A stretch of 22,747 nt of DNA from a virus: the IMG/VR virus record IMGVR_UViG_3300033980_000156, positions 1 to 22,747 of that record. One strand, 5' to 3'. The notes beneath the pieces are model-generated. The model saw only the letters and a program-made list of their open reading frames with translations, did not search any database and was not told the origin of the DNA. The position numbers and the translations under genes were made by a program. Positions 14,611 to 21,517 of this stretch are shown piece after piece. The first letter of the stretch is position 1; every line of letters starts with the position of its first letter.

Positions 14611-15599
14611 GAGCGTTGCGCCCCCTTTGAGCGCGAGAGAACGGCATCGAATGCCGCGGAGAAGAACGCTTGCGGGTCAACAGACCGGCTATCGGGGGCG
14701 GGCGTTTGCGTGTCCGCGTTTGCGGCCACCGGGGCCGGCAGGGACGACACGCCGCGCGAGACGATTTCCAGCTGACCTTTCAGCGCCGCAAGCTCCGCGC
14801 TGAAGGTGGTTTTGAGCTCGGCGAGCGAGCGCTCAATGCGCTCCAGAGCTTCGCCGTGTTGGTCTTTCACAACGCTAGGCGCGACTTCAGCGACCTTGGC
14901 GACGGGGACCACGACGCGAGACGAAGGCTCGAACGTCTTGGCGACCATCGCGGCGAGCGACTTCTCGACCTCGCCGGCCTCGACCATCGAATCAAGGCGG
15001 CGCATGAGCGCGGCGGGATTCGCGGGGACCGTGACGACCGACAGCTCGAGCAGCTCGGCGCTTTCGTAGAGAACGCCGTATTCGCCGACGCCAAGCTCCT
15101 TGCGCTCCGCTTCGTCCTCGGGGCGGCGCACCTTCAGCGGCATGAATCCGACCGACACCGCCGGCATATCGCCATCGAGAACCAGGCGCGCGAGAATGCG
15201 GCCGGCTTCGTCCTGCTTCTCGTCATCGAAGAACTGCGAATTGGCGAGCAGCGCAGCGCGGCCCTCAGCTCGGCCCTTGCGCACGTCGGTAACGAGACCG
15301 AGCGGCAGCGCTTCGTTGTTGTGGTTGCGCAGGAGGACGGGGTTCTTCAGGAAGTTGTCGAGATGCCAGCCCTTGACGCGGATGACGTCGCCCATGCGGT
15401 CGGGCGTCTCATCGCTGGCGACGTGCTCGACCGTGCGCGCTTCCTTGTCAGCGCTCTTGCGCGTCGTGCTCGCGCGGACGCGAACGTGCTCGGCGTCGCT
15501 CTTGATCGCGTAGACGTCCTCGGCCTTGATCGACGCCAGTTCGTCGGGCGTTGCCACGCCGGCCCAGATGCGCGGGGCGATGTCTGCGAATTTGCTCAT
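14607..15599 (-). CDS. Prohead protease, HK97 gp4 / peptidase U35 type, with scaffold-like tail (330 aa)
   Basis: Matures the capsid by removing the N-terminal delta domains. The protease domain is about residues 25-205. SDETPDRMGDVIRVKGWHL leads to the family His motif LLRNHN (His93), and DGDMPAVSVGFMP contains the Ser motif (Ser149); LSVVTVPANPAAL follows, as in the family. Residues about 247-280 form a coiled coil (ALERIERSLAELKTTFSAEL). The Pro/Ala-rich C-terminus ends in a short helix; such extensions can act as internal scaffold. The chosen ATG (15597-15599) lies four bases after the portal stop. The frame is open a little further upstream, but that segment overlaps the portal gene and reads as basic noise. 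Confidence 0.9.
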   Translation of the reverse strand: MSKFADIAPRIWAGVATPDELASIKAEDVYAIKSDAEHVRVRASTTRKSADKEARTVEHVASDETPDRMGDVIRVKGWHLDNFLKNPVLLRNHNNEALPLGLVTDVRKGRAEGRAALLANSQFFDDEKQDEAGRILARLVLDGDMPAVSVGFMPLKVRRPEDEAERKELGVGEYGVLYESAELLELSVVTVPANPAALMRRLDSMVEAGEVEKSLAAMVAKTFEPSSRVVVPVAKVAEVAPSVVKDQHGEALERIERSLAELKTTFSAELAALKGQLEIVSRGVSSLPAPVAANADTQTPAPDSRSVDPQAFFSAAFDAVLSRSKGAQRS

Positions 15600-15603
15600 G
15601 TGG

Positions 15604-17868
15604 TCAGTCCTCGAAAACCGGGGCCGTAGTGCAGCGGCACTGGATGACTTCCTCCGCGGGCCCGTTTTGGTCCTGCGGGTAGGCAAGGCCGTTCTTGAAA
15701 CGCCCGCCAAGGCTCACGACGTCGCCGTCAAGCGCCACGTGCGACTCGCGCACAGCGCCGTCGCCTTGCGTGATCCAGCGAATCTTCGTGATGCCGTCCG
15801 ACTTGAACTGCTCGAAGCGCGCCGACTTCGCAGCGTGCCCCGCCTCGGTCCGTGCGATGACCTGCGCGCGCGCGTCCTTGTTGGCGAACACTTGGCGCAC
15901 GGAGCCTTCGAGCTCCGGCAGGCGCTCGCGCACGGCGGCCTGAAGGTCTGCGATGGACGAAGCCTGCGACAGCTCCTTCATCAGCGCCGTCTTGACGCGC
16001 TCGGCCAGCGTCGACGTGACGCCTTCGGCGAGCTTGATCTGTTGCGCGAGAAGCGCCTCGGTGATGCGCGGGTCGCCGACGCCGATCGAAATGGAGCTGA
16101 CTTCCTCAGCGGCCTGCGTCAGCGCAAGCGACGTGACGCGCTCAAGCGGCTGCTCGAACAGCCGGCGCATCTTCTCTTCCCATTCCGACTTGTTGAGCAG
16201 GAGGATGCGAACCTGTTCCTCAAGCTCGCTCGGCGCGATCTCCCGCTTGACGTAGCCGTCGAAGCGCTTCGTGTCGCGCGCGAACTCGCGCAGGCGGGCG
16301 AGCTGTGCGTCTGCGTAGCGGCGCAGGAGCGTGCGGGCGGCGCGGAAGACCAGCTGCTCGGCCGGGACGTGCACGGCCTTCTCGATCGAGCGCCAGTATT
16401 CGACGCGGGCCTCGCGCGTGGTTAGGTCGCGGGCGTCGCGCGTTTCGATGGACTTCTCGGACTCGTCGGGCGATTCTGCTTCGTCCCCGGCGTCATCCTC
16501 GGCGTCCTCGACCTCGGGCGCTTCGTCCTCGCCTTCGCTCTCGTCCGTGTCGTCAAGGCCGAACGGATTCGGCGCGACGTCGCCACCCTCAACCGAAGCG
16601 TCGACGCCGTGGAGCTCAAGCGCAGCGTTGAACGGGATGCCGACGGTTACCGACGTGCGCGCAGCGGCCTCAACCTTGGCCGAGTTGTCGCTTTGCAGCG
16701 CGGCGATCCCCGTCGTGTCGAAGTACGCGCGGAACTTGCGGTAGCGCGGATCGGCGAGCGACGGGAAGAACCGCTCGTTCAACACCGCTTCGATGCTGCG
16801 CAGGTACGTCAGCACGCCATTGGGGCCGACCCACATTGCGCGGGTCGCCTCGGCATACATTGAGTAGTTCGCGTCCTTGAACACGCCGACGCACGGCGCA
16901 GGGACGCCCACAAGGCCAAGCGCAGCCTCGCGGACCCATTCGAGGAGCTGGACGAACTCCATGTCCTTGGGCGCGAGCGTGTTCGGCGTGAACGTCGCCT
17001 CGCCGCCGAGCACAAGGAAGCGCCCGCGGTTGTCAGGGTTGGACTGGAAGCTGTCCATCTCCGCCTGCGAACGGCGGATCTCTTCGGCCGCGGTCTGCGT
17101 CGGAACGCTGATAACGCCGCCGGGCTCGCCACCATTCGCCGCGAGGGCGTGCAGGTAGCGGTTTACTTGGAACTTGACGGCGATGAGGCGGTCAAGAACT
17201 TCAGCGACTCCGACGCCGCGGAACTGCCGATAGGGGTCGGCGTCGATGAAGGGCAGCATTGCGTGCACAGGCCACGCCGATTCAGCGCCAGTCGCCGCGG
17301 ACCAGCGCCACGTCTTGGGCAGGCCCGTCGTCGCGTCCTGGTCGCCCTCTTGGACGATCCGGCCCGTCATCGGGATGATCTGCGCCGGAGTGGCGATGTA
17401 GTCGCCCTGGAGCTTTACCGGCTTGCCTTCGCTGTCCGCGAGCGCCCACCAGTTCTCACCGCACTCAACTCGGTTCAGCACGGCGCGGTACATGACCTCG
17501 CCGAACGTCATCGCGCGATTCGGGCGCGCAGTCACGAGGCGCACTAGCGGGTCGCTCGCGTCCGCCGGGTTGTCCATTTCCGGCCGGTCGTCTTGGTAGA
17601 CAACGAGCGGGACCGAGCGAACGGCTGACGCCTTCGTTGTCGCCGCGGCGTACAGGTACTCGTCCTGTTTCAGCGGGAACTTGGCCGACTCTTCGCCGCC
17701 AAGTTGGAGCCGCGCGCTGAGGATGTTGTCGATACCGGCGAACGCCTTCGTAATGCGCCCGCCCTGAAGCTCGACTAGTTGCGCACTGTGCAACGAGTGC
17801 AGCGAAATACCGCCAGCGCCGGAAAACGGCGGCTTACTGCCGGCGCGCGCTTGGGTTGCCGAGGACAA
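15604..17868 (-). CDS. Portal protein fused to MuF-type head morphogenesis domain (754 aa)
   Basis: Residues 1-435 are an HK97-type portal: an ITKAF-type start, then YLYAAATTKASAVRSVPLVVY, RPNRAMTFGEVMYRAV, GEPGGVISVPTQ and DMEFVQLLEWVREAALGLVGVP. Residues about 439-475 are a very acidic linker. Residues about 480-754 are helical and end in the MuF/SPP1 gp7 signature: ARTEAGHAAKSARFEQFKSDG, IRWIT, ESHVALDGD (His710), YPQDQNGPAEE and CRC (744-746). Separate portal and MuF genes are the usual arrangement, so this is a natural fusion. MuF-type proteins are minor head components, some ejected with the DNA. The start is a TTG (17866-17868); a stop (TAG) lies about 23 codons upstream with no ATG or GTG between, so a TTG start is needed unless translation begins further in. 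Confidence 0.9.
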   Translation of the reverse strand: MSSATQARAGSKPPFSGAGGISLHSLHSAQLVELQGGRITKAFAGIDNILSARLQLGGEESAKFPLKQDEYLYAAATTKASAVRSVPLVVYQDDRPEMDNPADASDPLVRLVTARPNRAMTFGEVMYRAVLNRVECGENWWALADSEGKPVKLQGDYIATPAQIIPMTGRIVQEGDQDATTGLPKTWRWSAATGAESAWPVHAMLPFIDADPYRQFRGVGVAEVLDRLIAVKFQVNRYLHALAANGGEPGGVISVPTQTAAEEIRRSQAEMDSFQSNPDNRGRFLVLGGEATFTPNTLAPKDMEFVQLLEWVREAALGLVGVPAPCVGVFKDANYSMYAEATRAMWVGPNGVLTYLRSIEAVLNERFFPSLADPRYRKFRAYFDTTGIAALQSDNSAKVEAAARTSVTVGIPFNAALELHGVDASVEGGDVAPNPFGLDDTDESEGEDEAPEVEDAEDDAGDEAESPDESEKSIETRDARDLTTREARVEYWRSIEKAVHVPAEQLVFRAARTLLRRYADAQLARLREFARDTKRFDGYVKREIAPSELEEQVRILLLNKSEWEEKMRRLFEQPLERVTSLALTQAAEEVSSISIGVGDPRITEALLAQQIKLAEGVTSTLAERVKTALMKELSQASSIADLQAAVRERLPELEGSVRQVFANKDARAQVIARTEAGHAAKSARFEQFKSDGITKIRWITQGDGAVRESHVALDGDVVSLGGRFKNGLAYPQDQNGPAEEVIQCRCTTAPVFED

Positions 17869-17884
17869 CGCGAGCCTGTATAGA
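17856..17884 (+). promoter_or_regulatory. Candidate sigma-70-like promoter for the RHH gene
   Basis: TTGCCG (17856-17861), a 17-base spacer and TATAGA (17879-17884) match four of six bases in each consensus hexamer. A start near base 17891 would leave a leader of about 45 bases before the ATG at 17937. The -35 region overlaps the portal start codon on the other strand. Prediction by eye only. Confidence 0.35.
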
Positions 17885-17936
17885 GGCCCGTTGGATCTCC
17901 ACTCGGGTCGACGCCACTTACCGGGGAACAGAAACT

Positions 17937-18131
17937 ATGGCCAACCGTCAGGGACGCCCGCCTCTCCCCACTGGCAAGCGAAGGGACGCGGAACTCAAGA
18001 TCCGGTTTACGCGCGAGGAGCTTGCGCGGCTCTACTCAGCAGCGGCAGACAACCGCACTCCGCTTTCGAGTTACGCGCGCCGGCTCATTGTGGCGGCTGT
18101 AGGCGGCCGAACTCACGCGCGGCCCGCCTAG
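17937..18131 (+). CDS. Ribbon-helix-helix-like DNA-binding protein, opposite strand (64 aa)
   Basis: A 64-residue basic protein on the strand opposite the structural operon. After a Pro-rich, basic start (MANRQGRPPLPTGKRRDAEL) comes LKIRFTREELARLYSAAADN and LSSYARRLIVAAV. That is the strand-helix-helix pattern of small RHH proteins (Arc/MobC-like): a short basic beta strand for DNA contact, a helix, a turn with L-S-x-Y-x-R, and a second helix. The ATG (17937-17939) has GGGGAA about nine bases upstream. The gene's last 47 bases overlap, tail to tail, the end of the minus-strand gene 18085-18408. Such proteins act as dimeric repressors or relaxosome accessories. Autoregulation or control of the portal-side transcript is inferred from its place beside the portal start. 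Confidence 0.6.
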   Translation: MANRQGRPPLPTGKRRDAELKIRFTREELARLYSAAADNRTPLSSYARRLIVAAVGGRTHARPA

Positions 18132-18408
18132 CTGCGGCGCGTAGCTCGCGCCTCGAGATCCCGACCGCGTCCAAGAACGCATTCAGCGCGATGCGCCCGG
18201 CCTTCGTGATCCGCACGATCTCGACTCGCTCGCCGCCGTGCGATTCGTCCGCGAACGTCTCCCGCGTGACGAAGCCGTTTTGCTCCAGCATGTTGAGGAC
18301 TTGCCCGTCGACGTCCAGCTCCACGCTGCGCTCGTCGGCCTCCCGAATGATGTAGAGCGGCGCGAACAGCATCCAGTCGCGCAGGGAGGGGCGGTTCATG
18401 GCCTGCAT
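18085..18408 (-). CDS. Possible winged-helix protein between terminase and portal (107 aa)
   Basis: Not assigned to a named family. The 107-residue protein has helices at the start (SLRDWMLFAPLYIIREADE), then DVDGQVLNMLEQNGFVTRET and VEIVRITKAGRIAL. That is a helix, helix, wing arrangement like the end of MarR- or PadR-type winged-helix domains ('L...G.V......g....v.iT..G...l'). A basic C-terminal helix follows (ISRRELRAAARRAAREFGRL). The ATG (18406-18408) is 15 bases after the terminase stop, with only a weak ribosome site; an ATG three codons later is an alternative. It is co-directional with the packaging genes and could be a regulator or a packaging accessory. Function unproven. Confidence 0.55.
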   Translation of the reverse strand: MQAMNRPSLRDWMLFAPLYIIREADERSVELDVDGQVLNMLEQNGFVTRETFADESHGGERVEIVRITKAGRIALNAFLDAVGISRRELRAAARRAAREFGRLQPPQ

Positions 18409-18423
18409 GGTAGGTCCAATCGG

Positions 18424-20016
18424 CTAGACGCGGAACACCGACACGCGCTGCGGCTCCGAGAAGGCCAGCACGTCGGCGTCTGCGTGGTCAGGCGAGCGCC
18501 CGAGCTTCTTGCGCACGCCTTCCTTGGGGTCGATGAGCAACTCGTTCTGCGTGTCGGTGTAGCGGTAGGTGTGCGACGTCAGCTCCTGCCAGCTCTTGTT
18601 GTACGCCTTGGGCAGGCACAGGCCGCCCGTGCGTAGCAACTCGCGGAAGACCCAGTAGAGCTCGGCGCGCCGGTTCTTCAGCTTGACCTCGCCGACGAGC
18701 TTCGACCATGCGCCGGTGGGGGAGCCTCCGAAGTTGACGGCGTCCAGGTCTGCGCCTTCGCGCCGCGCCTTGTCGATGATGCCGGCCGCAACTGGTGCGT
18801 CGTCGATGTGGACATTGCGCCACGGGATCTCGCGCCCGATCTGGCCGGACCAGTGCTGCCGCAGCATCTTGAGCCGGTCCCATGACGCAAGCGTGTCCTG
18901 CCCGTGCCACTCGTCGACGCTGACCTTGACCGAGTCGACCCACAACGCAGCGACGTTCAAGTCTGAGCCCTTCCACGCCGTATCGAAGCCGATGTGCGGC
19001 CCGCGCTTCAAGTTCGACTCGCGCGGCTCACACGCGGCCAAGAGCATGGCGTGCGTTACGACGGCCCCGCTCAAGTCGCCCGACGCGAACTGACCGAGCA
19101 CCATCGGCCGATAGAGCGGGTCGTCGACTTGGTACATCGCCGCGAGCTCTTCGCCCTTGGCGATCCACCGCGGCGTTACGAACTCCTCGTCGCACGGGTC
19201 GGGGTCTTCCGCCCGCAGCGCAGCGATCTTGATTCGGTGGTAACGCGAGCCGTCCGCGTGCATGCGGCAGCTTTCGTGCGAGTCGTTGGCCTCGCGCGTC
19301 GGGTTGCCCATCGCGAGCACGTACACGCTGTCGCCGATCATCGAGCCCTTGGCCGCGTCGAAAATGATCTGGTCGATACCGAAGCACTCGTCGAACAGCA
19401 GGAGGAGCCGCTTCGTGCTCGACTTCTTCGACACGTCATGCGCGGCCCGCTCGATCGCCTCGGCGACCTTGGACGGCGCGACTTGCTCGAGGTGGTCGTT
19501 CTCGCCGTCGATGTCCTCCGGCGGCTCAACGCCAGCGTGGAAGCCCTGGAAGCGCGTACTGTCGTTCGTGCTGAAGCCGATGGCGTACCAGTCGGGCCCG
19601 AGCTTCAACGACGTGCTGCGGCACTCGCCGCGCAGCTTGACGCGCGCGTTGGCGTGAATGCGGTTGACGCGCGACCATAGACCTGTCTCAACTTGTCGAC
19701 CGCCAGCCGCCGTACTAATCACATTGCACGGGCCGAGCTGGGCGAAGGCTTCGATGATGTAGCCGCCAATCTCCGTCTTGCCGCCCTTGCGAGACGATCG
19801 CACGGCGACGAAGCGCTTCTCGAACAGCCGCTCGACGATGGCGCGCTGGCCCGCCCACAGCTGCGCGCCGAGGACTTCGCGCATGAATGTCAACTCGTCG
19901 CCGTTGAAGCGGCGGAAGTCTGACGCGCCGGTTGTCGCAGCGAGCGCGCGCATCATCGTCGTTAGACGGTCGATGCGGGCCGGGATCGACTTGGAAGCGT
20001 GGACGCCACGCGCCAC
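18424..20016 (-). CDS. terL: Terminase large subunit (530 aa)
   Basis: The DNA packaging motor, ATPase plus headful or site-specific nuclease. The ATPase part shows a variant Walker A, VAVRSSRKGGKTE (residues about 70-82, with RKGGKT), and Walker B LLLLFDE (204-210). STAAGGRQV (101-109) and LAMGNPT (234-240) fit the adenine-binding and coupling regions. The C-terminal RNase H-like nuclease has IGFDTAWKGSDLNVAALW with Asp345, HIDDAPVAAGIIDKA with Asp405/406, and RSPDHADADVLAFSE with Asp510/513/515 as candidate metal ligands. The start is GTG (20014-20016), two bases after the small-subunit stop, with AGAGGA nine bases upstream. Length is normal for the family. Confidence 0.92.
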   Translation of the reverse strand: MARGVHASKSIPARIDRLTTMMRALAATTGASDFRRFNGDELTFMREVLGAQLWAGQRAIVERLFEKRFVAVRSSRKGGKTEIGGYIIEAFAQLGPCNVISTAAGGRQVETGLWSRVNRIHANARVKLRGECRSTSLKLGPDWYAIGFSTNDSTRFQGFHAGVEPPEDIDGENDHLEQVAPSKVAEAIERAAHDVSKKSSTKRLLLLFDECFGIDQIIFDAAKGSMIGDSVYVLAMGNPTREANDSHESCRMHADGSRYHRIKIAALRAEDPDPCDEEFVTPRWIAKGEELAAMYQVDDPLYRPMVLGQFASGDLSGAVVTHAMLLAACEPRESNLKRGPHIGFDTAWKGSDLNVAALWVDSVKVSVDEWHGQDTLASWDRLKMLRQHWSGQIGREIPWRNVHIDDAPVAAGIIDKARREGADLDAVNFGGSPTGAWSKLVGEVKLKNRRAELYWVFRELLRTGGLCLPKAYNKSWQELTSHTYRYTDTQNELLIDPKEGVRKKLGRSPDHADADVLAFSEPQRVSVFRV

Positions 20017-20018
20017 GG

Positions 20019-20384
20019 CTAGAAGTCCTCTGGAACCTGCGGCATGACGCCGGTGCGCATGAACTCCGACACCGCGGCTTCAAGCGTCGCGAGCTTCTCC
20101 GTAACGTCCATCGCCTCGGGCGCGCCCATCAACCGCTCGAATACGACCTTGGCCGCGGCTACGTCGCCTTGCTTCGCGATGTCCACCATCGCGCGCATGA
20201 TATCCGCGGCGTCCTTGGGCGTTACCGCCTTGTAGATCGCCTCGCGGTACTCGCGCGTGCGACGGCCGAGATAGTTCCCCGGCCCGCCCTTGTTGCCGCG
20301 AGCGAACAGGCCATCCGGTCGGCGTCCGTCGCCGCGGTCCTCGGGGTGATGCTTTGTCATGCGAGAAGTACCGGCCAGCGCCAC
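20019..20384 (-). CDS. terS: Terminase small subunit-like, DUF5681-type N-terminus (121 aa)
   Basis: Recognises phage DNA and hands it to the large subunit. Support is position directly before the large terminase gene and the sequence. A basic Gly-rich segment, GLFARGNKGGPGNYLGRRT (residues about 25-43), is the DUF5681-type 'GN.GGPGN..GRR' motif. It is followed by helices EYREAIYKAVTPKDAADIMR and VDIAKQGDVAAAKVVFERLMG, the usual 'vTp.D...i...lv..Ak.GD..AAk..le..lG' pattern. The C-terminal helix may oligomerise. The frame starts at GTG 20382-20384, which has GGGAA about seven bases upstream; an ATG at 20358-20360 is an alternative with a weaker site (113 aa). Confidence 0.72.
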   Translation of the reverse strand: MALAGTSRMTKHHPEDRGDGRRPDGLFARGNKGGPGNYLGRRTREYREAIYKAVTPKDAADIMRAMVDIAKQGDVAAAKVVFERLMGAPEAMDVTEKLATLEAAVSEFMRTGVMPQVPEDF

Positions 20385-20431
20385 AAGGAATTCCCAGTGC
20401 TCACGCTGGCCGGCGGCGGGTAGCCGTTTGC

Positions 20432-20460
20432 TCTATACACCTGCGATGCGGTGGGGGTAA
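20432..20460 (-). promoter_or_regulatory. Candidate promoter for the terminase/packaging operon
   Basis: On the minus strand, TTACCC (20455-20460), 17 bases, then TATAGA (20432-20437). It lies in an 82-base gap that is among the largest on this strand and has no minus-strand gene. The -10 sits in TGTATAGAG, the same nine bases as in the plus-strand candidate at 17878-17885. The -35 match is poor (three of six). Confidence 0.3.
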
Positions 20461-20466
20461 GCGGGG

Positions 20467-20706
20467 TCACTCGGCGCGCTTCATCCACGGGACTCGCCGC
20501 CACCAAGGCGCACGCTCCGTCTCCTTCCGCTGCGAAATCCCAACACGCAACACCGGCTTACCGTCGACCTCGACAAGCTCGACCGGCGCGCCCAACGCAT
20601 CGCTCTTGCACACGCTCGCCGCGTGCATCCGCGCCTCGGGGTTGTCGTTGAGCCAGCGCCGGAAGTCGCGTAGCGTCATCTCGTTCTTGTTGCAAGGGCA
20701 GTTCAT
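20467..20706 (-). CDS. Hypothetical protein, Cys-containing (79 aa)
   Basis: Not recognised. Starting at ATG 20704-20706 (GGAAAG eight bases upstream), the protein begins MNCPCNKNEMTLRDFRRWLN. A helix with DNPEARMHAASVCK follows, then two beta strands (PVELVEVDGKPVLRVGI) and a basic Trp-rich end (RAPWWRRVPWMKRAE). The Cys-x-Cys near the start and a later Cys could bind a metal, though too few are visible for a clear finger. The frame is open upstream, but that part overlaps the divergent HTH gene region. It lies upstream of the terminase genes and is transcribed with them or just before them. Confidence 0.55.
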   Translation of the reverse strand: MNCPCNKNEMTLRDFRRWLNDNPEARMHAASVCKSDALGAPVELVEVDGKPVLRVGISQRKETERAPWWRRVPWMKRAE

Positions 20707-20744
20707 TGTTTGCGCTTTCCGCGGCGTTCGGTCATCGTGGGGGA

Positions 20745-20975
20745 GTGGCGGAACATCTTGGGGCAAGGATCAAGCGGCTGCGGCTGGCGCGCGGTCTAGG
20801 GTCGCGGCAGCTTTGCAGGATGTGCGAGGCGGCGGCGGGGGCTGTTACGCGGTGGGAGGCGGGGGAGCTAGTGCCTTCGCTGCGGCACGCGAGGTTGCTG
20901 GCGAAGGCGCTGAAGGTGTCGCTTGACGAGTTGGTCAAGGGTGCGGAGTTGAGGCCGACGAAGCGGGGGAAGTAG
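20745..20975 (+). CDS. XRE-family helix-turn-helix regulator, opposite strand (76 aa)
   Basis: A Cro/CI-type DNA-binding protein. LGARIKRLRLARGLGSRQLC, then MCEAAAGAVTRWEAGELVPS and LRHARLLAKALKVSLDELVKG, is a complete five-helix XRE domain: helix 1 with R-I-x-x-L-R, recognition helix with AVTRWEAGE, and the closing ALxVSLDEL. I choose GTG at 20745-20747 so the domain starts at once, although the GGGGGAG before it is too close to be ideal. A TTG at 20706 in the same frame would add 13 residues. It runs opposite to all its neighbours except the RHH gene, and its last 41 bases overlap the coiled-coil gene tail to tail. Likely a phage repressor or Cro-like switch, or a local autoregulator; no operator was identified. 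Confidence 0.7.
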   Translation: MAEHLGARIKRLRLARGLGSRQLCRMCEAAAGAVTRWEAGELVPSLRHARLLAKALKVSLDELVKGAELRPTKRGK

Positions 20976-21381
20976 GGGGCGCTTTCGTTTGCGCGGCGAG
21001 GGCGGCGCGAAGAATCGACAGCCCCAACCTGACCTCGCCCGCGTCGGCGCCTTCGCAGACGGCGCGTGCGGACTCCTTCAGTGCGAACAGGTGGCGCTCA
21101 AGCATCGCCGAGTAGTCCGCTTGATGACGGTGCGCGAACTGCGCGTCGGCCAGTTGGACCTCGAGCTCGGCCACGCGGGCGCGAAGCTCCGATCGCTCGT
21201 CCGCCCAGTTGAGGCTACTGGCCTCAAGCTGGTCGCAGGTCAACTCCCACTCCAGCGCCTCGGCTTTCGCTTTGGCTAGCTGGGCATCCAGTTCGACGAT
21301 GCGGGCGCGCAGTTGGTCAGCTTCCACCGCCACCAGCCCCGCCTCGGAGATCGCTCCGCATTCGTTGCCACCATTCGCCAT
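20935..21381 (-). CDS. Coiled-coil protein of unknown function (148 aa)
   Basis: Not recognised. Almost the whole protein is heptad-rich helix: AVEADQLRARIVELDAQLAK, then LEWELTCDQLEA, then ERSELRARVAELEVQLADAQ, with a Pro/Ser/Thr-rich tail (KAPPTSPASSASTPHP). Two successive blocks repeat the phrase L-R-A-R-[IV]-x-E-L-[DE]-x-Q-L, suggesting an internal duplication. The ATG (21379-21381) overlaps the 66-aa gene by 65 bases and has no good ribosome site. A GTG at 21331-21333, eight bases after GAGG, is a better-supported alternative start (132 aa). A spacer, scaffold or regulatory partner are all possible. Confidence 0.6.
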   Translation of the reverse strand: MANGGNECGAISEAGLVAVEADQLRARIVELDAQLAKAKAEALEWELTCDQLEASSLNWADERSELRARVAELEVQLADAQFAHRHQADYSAMLERHLFALKESARAVCEGADAGEVRLGLSILRAALAAQTKAPPTSPASSASTPHP

Positions 21382-21517
21382 CCGCAGCCGCGCGGAAGGC
21401 AATGCCGCTATCGGTGAGCTCCACTCCGTAGAAGTACAAGCGCCCGGCAAGCTGCGATGCCGGCTTGCGAGCTAGCCACCGCTGCGCGCGGCGCTTTCGA
21501 CGTTGACGCTGTTTCAT
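21317..21517 (-). CDS. Small basic hypothetical protein (66 aa)
   Basis: Not recognised. It starts MKQRQRRKRRAQRWLARKPA, continues with a short beta-like part (GRLYFYGVELTDSGIAFRAA), and ends in EWWQRMRSDLRGGAGGGGS. The N-terminus is strongly basic and could bind nucleic acid. The ATG (21515-21517) overlaps the DUF3310 stop as ATGA, with AGGA about six bases upstream, which is good evidence that it is translated. It overlaps the following coiled-coil gene if that gene uses its ATG. Confidence 0.5.
   Translation of the reverse strand: MKQRQRRKRRAQRWLARKPASQLAGRLYFYGVELTDSGIAFRAAADGEWWQRMRSDLRGGAGGGGS

Noticed and set aside
13099-14775. A 558-codon open frame on the plus strand opposite the capsid and protease genes.
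   Set aside because: It is antisense to the clear major capsid protein, its product is Arg/Ala/Val-rich without domain structure, and such frames are expected opposite GC-rich coding DNA.
15600-15710. Longer N-terminus for the prohead protease, reaching into the portal gene.
   Set aside because: The added residues are basic, low-complexity and overlap the conserved CRC end of the portal; the ATG at 15597-15599 gives a normal protease start.
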